Origin: Quillaja saponaria
Taxonomy: Eukaryota > Streptophyta > Magnoliopsida > Fabales > Quillajaceae
NCBI GenBank assembly: GCA_029379385.1
Contig: CM055608.1
Coordinates: 28,208,350-28,272,349 of the forward strand
Reading direction: 5' to 3'
DNA length: 64,000 nt
Positions 61,301 through 64,000 of this stretch are shown here, in pieces (position 1 is the first letter of the stretch; each line of letters starts with the position of its first letter). A program made the translations under genes and the position numbers. Below the pieces are notes generated by a model. The model searched no databases and was not told the origin of the DNA. It saw only the letters and a list, made by a program, of their open reading frames with translations.

Positions 61301-61577
61301 AAAAAATGAAAGTCAAATGCAAAATGATGGAGATACAGTGATGGTGGATGTTGAAAGTTTGACGTCAGACTTTTCCTTATTTCATTTAGGTGGAACTAAC
61401 ATGCATAGAGATGATTCTTCAACTTATAGTTCTAGCTATGGATATGGGTCTCAACCATTTAGATATGATGCTTCTAATTTCAATAATGGTTTATTATCAT
61501 CTAATTATGGCTATGATGCATCTTCTGGATATGATACACAATCATCATCTTCTCACTTTGGTCATTTTGCTACATAA
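58352..61577 (+). pseudogene. hAT transposase remnant (BED finger, DUF659, dimerisation domain)
   Basis: Starts ATG at 58352 and is shifted at once in an A-run at 58406-58417. A BED-type zinc finger follows (VICNFCEKQIKRGGIARGKQ, H), then DUF659 (AIGKFFIYQNIASN, VQIITDNQSSYKRAA, HLYWTSCAAHSLDLVLHDF) and the C-terminal hAT dimerisation region (EWWFLYGTDAPNLRKIALK, SGCERN.STFALIHTK). At least one intron (60064-60168, HTAG|GTAAGT to AAATAG) is plausible. Stops include TGA at about 59271, TAG at 59389, TAA at 59408, TAG at 59773, TAA at 60196 and TAG at 60638. Several stand where the family has Trp or Gln, as G-to-A or C-to-T changes would give. It cannot make a working transposase. The tail after 60700 is acidic (a D/E run at 61066-61103). 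Confidence 0.88.
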
Positions 61578-61972
61578 ACTCCGAATTTTGGATACAATAT
61601 TGAATATTTTCAAAAATATGTAACGGAATATGATACACATTTCTGTCATCACATGAGTTATGATCAGTAATTTAATATTTTTCTTCTAGACACTCCACAA
61701 TTGGTTGGATGTGATTGTAATTTAATATTTTTCTTGAATTACTATGTTTGTGTTATGATTTTTATTTTGATATGTATTTATTAGTACTCTATGTACTAAA
61801 TTATTCATGTTAGATACTTACAATTACTATAATATGTGTTTTTTTATATGTTTTCATGTGTCTCCTAAAAAATTAGAGTTTCCATGCCGTTTCCATACTG
61901 TTTTCCGAATCGTTTCAGTTTCTGGATTTGTCGAAACGACTCATCGAAACGAAACTTTGTTCCTTAACCATG

Positions 61973-62269
61973 ACACATTATTATATAAGTATCTGCAAAA
62001 TAGTTTTTGAGTAGTACTTTCTATTTTCAATTATTTTTGAATTGTGTTGCAATTTATAAAAATCCTCACATTTATAAGTGTCATTTCTAAAATATTAAAG
62101 TGTCTTTAAATAACATATTGTTCAATTATGTATATGTAATCTATTCTACATTCTGAATTTAGTTTATCGTAATTGTTTAAAAATAATTATATATATATAT
62201 TATCTTTGTATGAGGAATTTTCTTCCAATTTATCAAAACACTTTGGGTATCTCTCTTTTAGATTTTATA
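61973..62269. other. Region between hAT remnant and Copia body
   Basis: Should hold the 5' LTR of the Copia element, since a primer site starts at 62270, but I could not define the LTR start. AT-rich, no gene. Confidence 0.4.
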
Positions 62270-64000
62270 TGGTATCAGAGCCCAGGGAGAGAAAATCCTA
62301 ATTTTTATTTTTCGCTATGTTTCTTTCTAGTGTGTCTCTCTATTGTTGCGTTTCATTTCAACAGTATGACTACTGTTCATCGGAACTGTTCATCATACTG
62401 TTCATTGGTATGTCTACCTTTGAAAAATCTAAAATCGGTATGTCAAAATCTAGTACTTTTACCTCTGTATTTTCTGGATCCCTTATTATTACTATTGAGA
62501 AATTGAATGGATCTAATTATCTTTCTTGGGCTGTATCTGTTGAGTTATGGTTTCTAGGACACGGATATGAAAATCATCTTATGAAATCATTGGCCGATAT
62601 TCTAACCCTTGAACAACCTAATTGGAAAAAGATCGATGCCCAATTATACAGTTTACTCTAGGCATCCATTGAACCTTCTACATTGCATATTTTTTGCGCA
62701 TATAAAACATGTTTTAAATTGTGGAAACAGGCCAGAAGTTTATACACTAATGATATCCAATATTTTTACACTGTGGTTTCTAATCTGTTGAATCTAAATC
62801 AGGCTGATCAGGATATGTCTACCTATTTGGGCAAGATTCAGAATGTCAAAGCTGAATTTGCTGAAATATTACCTCTGACCACTGATCTGGCTGACCAAGA
62901 AGCACAAAAAGATAAGCTATTCATGATTCTCATTCTATATGGCATTCGAGCTGATCTTGATTCAGTTCGCCATCAGATATTGGCTAGTCCTTCTATTCCT
63001 TCAATAGAAGAAGTGTTTGCTCGGTTTTTACATATATCATCTCCGATAATAATACATGTTGAAAATCCATCTCCTAATTTCTCTGTCTTAATCTCTCACT
63101 TAGGTACTTTTGGAAGTCATGGTCGAGGAGGTCGAGGTCGTGGACGTCCCCAGTACACTCATTGTAACAAGATGGGCTATACCAAGAAAAAGTGTTACCA
63201 ACTGATTGGTTATCTAGGTCATACAGTTAACATTGTTTAGTCAGTCAATTCACTTGAAGTTTCACCAACTAAAGACAAGCCTCTTAATGTCTCATTATCA
63301 GCTATTGAATATGATGAGTTTCTACAGTATCAAACTACCTAGCAATCTTCTCATGGTAATTTTGTCGCCTGCCTCTCTCAGACTTCTTCTGACACTTGGA
63401 TTCTTGATTCTGGTGCCTCTGATCACATATCTGGTAACGCTAAACTTTTTTCTAGTATTAGTAATCCATCATCACTTTTCATTGTCATTATAGCTAATGG
63501 TTCCATAACCATTGCTAAAGGTATATGTCAAGCTACACCATTATCTTATTTGCCTTTAGAGTCTATGATTTATGTCCTCGAATGTTCATTCAGTCTGATT
63601 TATATTAGTCAATTGACTCGTTCTCTCAATTGTTTTGTCACTTTCATTGATGATTCCTTTACTATACAGGACCAACATACGAGACGAATGATTGGCACAG
63701 GGCGTGAGTCACAGGACCTTTATCATCTTACCACACTACCTACATCTTCAGTGGCTTGCTCTACATATATGTCATTTATTCTCATTCACAGTTGGTTGGG
63801 TCATTCTAGTCTATCCAAGTTTCAAAAGATGATTCCTCGTTTATCATCCATGTTATCTTTAAATTGTGAGTCATGTCAGCTTGGCAAGCACACACGTGCT
63901 TCATTTCCAAAGCATAGTCGTTTTAGAGCATAGTCTCCCTTTCATCTTGTTCATACTGATGTTTAGGGTCCTAGTCGTGTTAGTTCATCTTTAGAATTTC
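62270..64000 (+). mobile_element. Decayed Copia (Ty1) retrotransposon, 5' part, cut by window end
   Basis: TGGTATCAGAGC at 62270-62281 is the initiator-tRNA-Met primer site. Gag follows (62410-63240): LNGSNYLSWAVSVELWF, then KDKLFMILILYGIRADLDSV and a zinc knuckle near 63153-63195 in which the first Cys (as Tyr) and the His (as Tyr) are lost. Pol begins with protease DTWILDSGASDHISGN (63391-63438), a GAG-pre-integrase region with HSWLGHSSLSKFQKMIPRL and CESCQLGKH (about 63790-63890), and the start of integrase (FHLVHTDV). Stops interrupt at 62659, 63238, 63342, 63931 and 63964. Reverse transcriptase and RNase H would lie beyond the window. Confidence 0.9.

Larger units (their letters stand above)
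57040..61972 (+). mobile_element. Decayed hAT transposon
   Basis: Defined by the transposase remnant at 58352-61577 and by weak inverted ends: CATGATCAAGGAA at 57040-57052 and, from the right, CATGGTTAAGGAA ending at 61972. Subterminal regions on both sides are rich in TTTCG/CGAAA-type motifs (for example CGATTCG, GAAACGA), usual binding sites for transposase. No clear 8-base target duplication was found, so the ends are tentative. The left end lies about 380 bases upstream of the PDLP-like start codon. The 57600-58330 stretch is AT-rich and holds a 257-base direct duplication. Confidence 0.6.

Overview
This window is nuclear DNA from a flowering plant, most likely a core eudicot. Its genes have GT-AG introns, AT-rich introns and intergenic DNA, and plant-only families (Aux/IAA, a plasmodesmata-located DUF26 protein, an SDD1-type subtilase, GT47 xyloglucan galactosyltransferase, an LRR-XI receptor kinase), mixed with many plant transposons. 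The species cannot be named from sequence alone.

Layout. 1-445: 3' end of a MUR3-like galactosyltransferase (+). 2431-4731: intact single-exon SDD1/SBT1.2-like subtilase (+). 5472-7078: psb28-like gene (-) with two in-frame stops. 7181-8576: long-inverted-repeat element filled with an AT-rich minisatellite, about 100 bp upstream of the psb28 start. 11137-14485: MIK1/PXL2-type LRR receptor kinase (+). 15595-20825: IAA11-like Aux/IAA gene (-) with a TRIM retroelement in its last intron. 21606-25168: non-coding, with a tandem duplication, a hAT-like MITE and a second long-inverted-repeat element of the same family as the first. 25377-30224: COA1-like mitochondrial protein (-), whose 3-kb first intron holds an inverted-repeat element and a plastid psaB fragment. 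31524-33683: DUF946/VPS62-like protein (-). 35241-36643: TPR-like protein (+). 37639-44929: nine-exon NTF2-RRM protein, G3BP-like (-). 46086-49773: non-autonomous LTR retroelement with a duplicated LTR/primer-site unit. 50236-51700: long-TIR element with a FAR1-like remnant. 51760-52098: broken TOM9 copy (+). 53913-54888: another inverted-repeat element. 55438-56661: PDLP-like gene (-) with a frameshift and a lost cysteine. 57040-61972: decayed hAT transposon. 62270-64000: start of a decayed Copia element, cut by the window end.

Gene order. From memory of Arabidopsis, IAA11, MIK1/PXL2 and PSB28 are neighbours on chromosome 4 (At4g28640-28660); a DUF946 gene, a G3BP-like gene, TOM9-2 and PDLP1 are neighbours on chromosome 5 (At5g43950-43980); SDD1, IAA10 and another DUF946 gene cluster at the top of chromosome 1. 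The window therefore looks like one ancestral block whose pieces are scattered over paralogous Arabidopsis segments. Three single genes of this block (psb28, TOM9, PDLP) are broken here while their neighbours are intact, which fits ongoing loss of duplicate copies after a polyploidy, if intact copies exist elsewhere in the genome.

No operon-like or previously unknown multi-gene system was found. The genes act separately: cell-wall synthesis, extracellular proteolysis, receptor signalling, auxin response, mitochondrial assembly and RNA binding. The most notable content is the set of non-autonomous transposons and the pattern of gene decay. All exon boundaries were read by eye from GT/AG sites and reading-frame continuity and have not been checked against transcripts.
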